Below, piece by piece: positions 63,756 to 64,000 of a stretch of DNA of 64,000 nt. Position numbers and translations under genes: made by a program. Source of the DNA: Gammaproteobacteria bacterium (GTDB lineage: Bacteria; Pseudomonadota; Gammaproteobacteria; DSM-16500); assembly GCA_019634835.1 (NCBI GenBank), contig JAHCAO010000010.1:1-64000 (forward strand), written 5' to 3'. The first letter of the stretch is position 1, and each line of letters begins with the position of its first letter. Under the pieces are notes generated by a model. It was given only the letters and a program-made list of their open reading frames with translations, ran no database searches and had not been told where the DNA came from.

Positions 63756-63784
63756 TTGAGAGCTTTGACAGCTTACTATATAAT
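63756..63784 (+). promoter_or_regulatory. Strong candidate promoter of the terminal basic-protein gene
   Basis: TTGAGA (63756-63761) and a consensus TATAAT (63779-63784) are 17 bases apart; the start codon follows 31 bases on. Confidence 0.55.
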
Positions 63785-63814
63785 GATCGATCAATAATAA
63801 AGAGGTCAAGACGA

Positions 63815-64000
63815 ATGAGTGGTTCTCGCCCTAAAAAGCGTAAGAATGTTGATGGTGCTTATCATCCCAGAAGGGATCCATCCAAAAAAAGAAAAACAAA
63901 TCCGAATAAAGAGAATACAAATTTAAATAAAGCAGCAATGCGTTCACAAACACAGCAAACCATTACGAGCCCTACGGGGGAAACAATTACGGTAAAAACT
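63815..64000 (+). CDS. Partial very basic protein with NLS-like motifs (runs off window)
   Basis: 62 codons open to the window end, GAGG nine bases before the ATG. The first 27 residues hold two basic clusters, PKKRK (6-10) and KKRK (24-27), in a Pro/Asn-rich setting; 18 of the first 40 residues are Lys, Arg or Asn. The region after residue 45 is Thr/Ser-rich. The clusters resemble a bipartite nuclear localisation signal. The family is unknown and the rest lies outside the window. Confidence 0.6.
   Translation, partial: MSGSRPKKRKNVDGAYHPRRDPSKKRKTNPNKENTNLNKAAMRSQTQQTITSPTGETITVKT

Overview
This is a 64 kb chromosomal window from an AT-leaning gamma-proteobacterium. Ribosomal, replication and purine genes are mixed with very large eukaryotic-like proteins: three ankyrin-repeat proteins (one with an F-box-like segment, one with a cysteine-protease-like N-terminus), a kinase-like protein and long coiled-coil proteins. 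A complete mevalonate pathway replaces the usual plastid-type isoprenoid genes. The gene order rpsF-rpsR-membrane protein-rplI-dnaB-alr-radA plus the mevalonate genes suggests an intracellular Legionellales-type bacterium (Coxiella/Legionella/Berkiella-like). That assignment is inference; no 16S gene is present.

Layout. 1-5.2 kb is accessory: a partial secreted protein, tRNA-Thr, an F-box/ankyrin gene and a membrane-anchored ankyrin gene. 5.3-11.9 kb is core: tRNA-Met, rpsF, rpsR, a polytopic membrane protein, rplI, dnaB, alr and convergent radA. 12-18.5 kb holds a glycine-zipper lipoprotein, a GNAT acetyltransferase, the potABCD polyamine importer (minus strand) and an outer-membrane beta-barrel protein. 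18.6-27.6 kb is a tightly overlapped purine operon, purL-purM-purQ-purC-purF-purD-purN. Here PurQ carries a C-terminal PurS-like extension, which could supply the PurS subunit that a short PurL needs. After an 1132-residue unknown protein and a DMT exporter come purH, purE and glyA (32.6-36.2 kb).

36.3-42.8 kb is a frameshifted TPR remnant followed by the mevalonate cluster: idi (divergent), HMG-CoA reductase, a fused HMG-CoA synthase/mevalonate kinase, phosphomevalonate kinase and diphosphomevalonate decarboxylase. Together they run from acetoacetyl-CoA to IPP/DMAPP. ispA at 52.3 kb then makes farnesyl-PP. ispA sits next to xseB, but dxs, often the third member of that trio, is absent and a dispersed repeat lies there instead.

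42.9-47.7 kb holds two large effector-like genes. 48-58.4 kb is housekeeping: pgpA, argE, a methyltransferase-like gene, nusB, nrdR, ispA, xseB, icd, murF, an HDAC-family deacetylase and tRNA-Val. 58.6-64 kb holds an ankyrin gene with a cysteine-protease-like N-terminus, gltX, tRNA-Ala and tRNA-Glu, an unknown ORF and the start of a very basic protein.

Most intergenic gaps are occupied by small non-autonomous repeats. At least five families are visible, several with long inverted arms and at least two copies inside this window. No CRISPR array, rRNA, intact transposase or phage module was seen.
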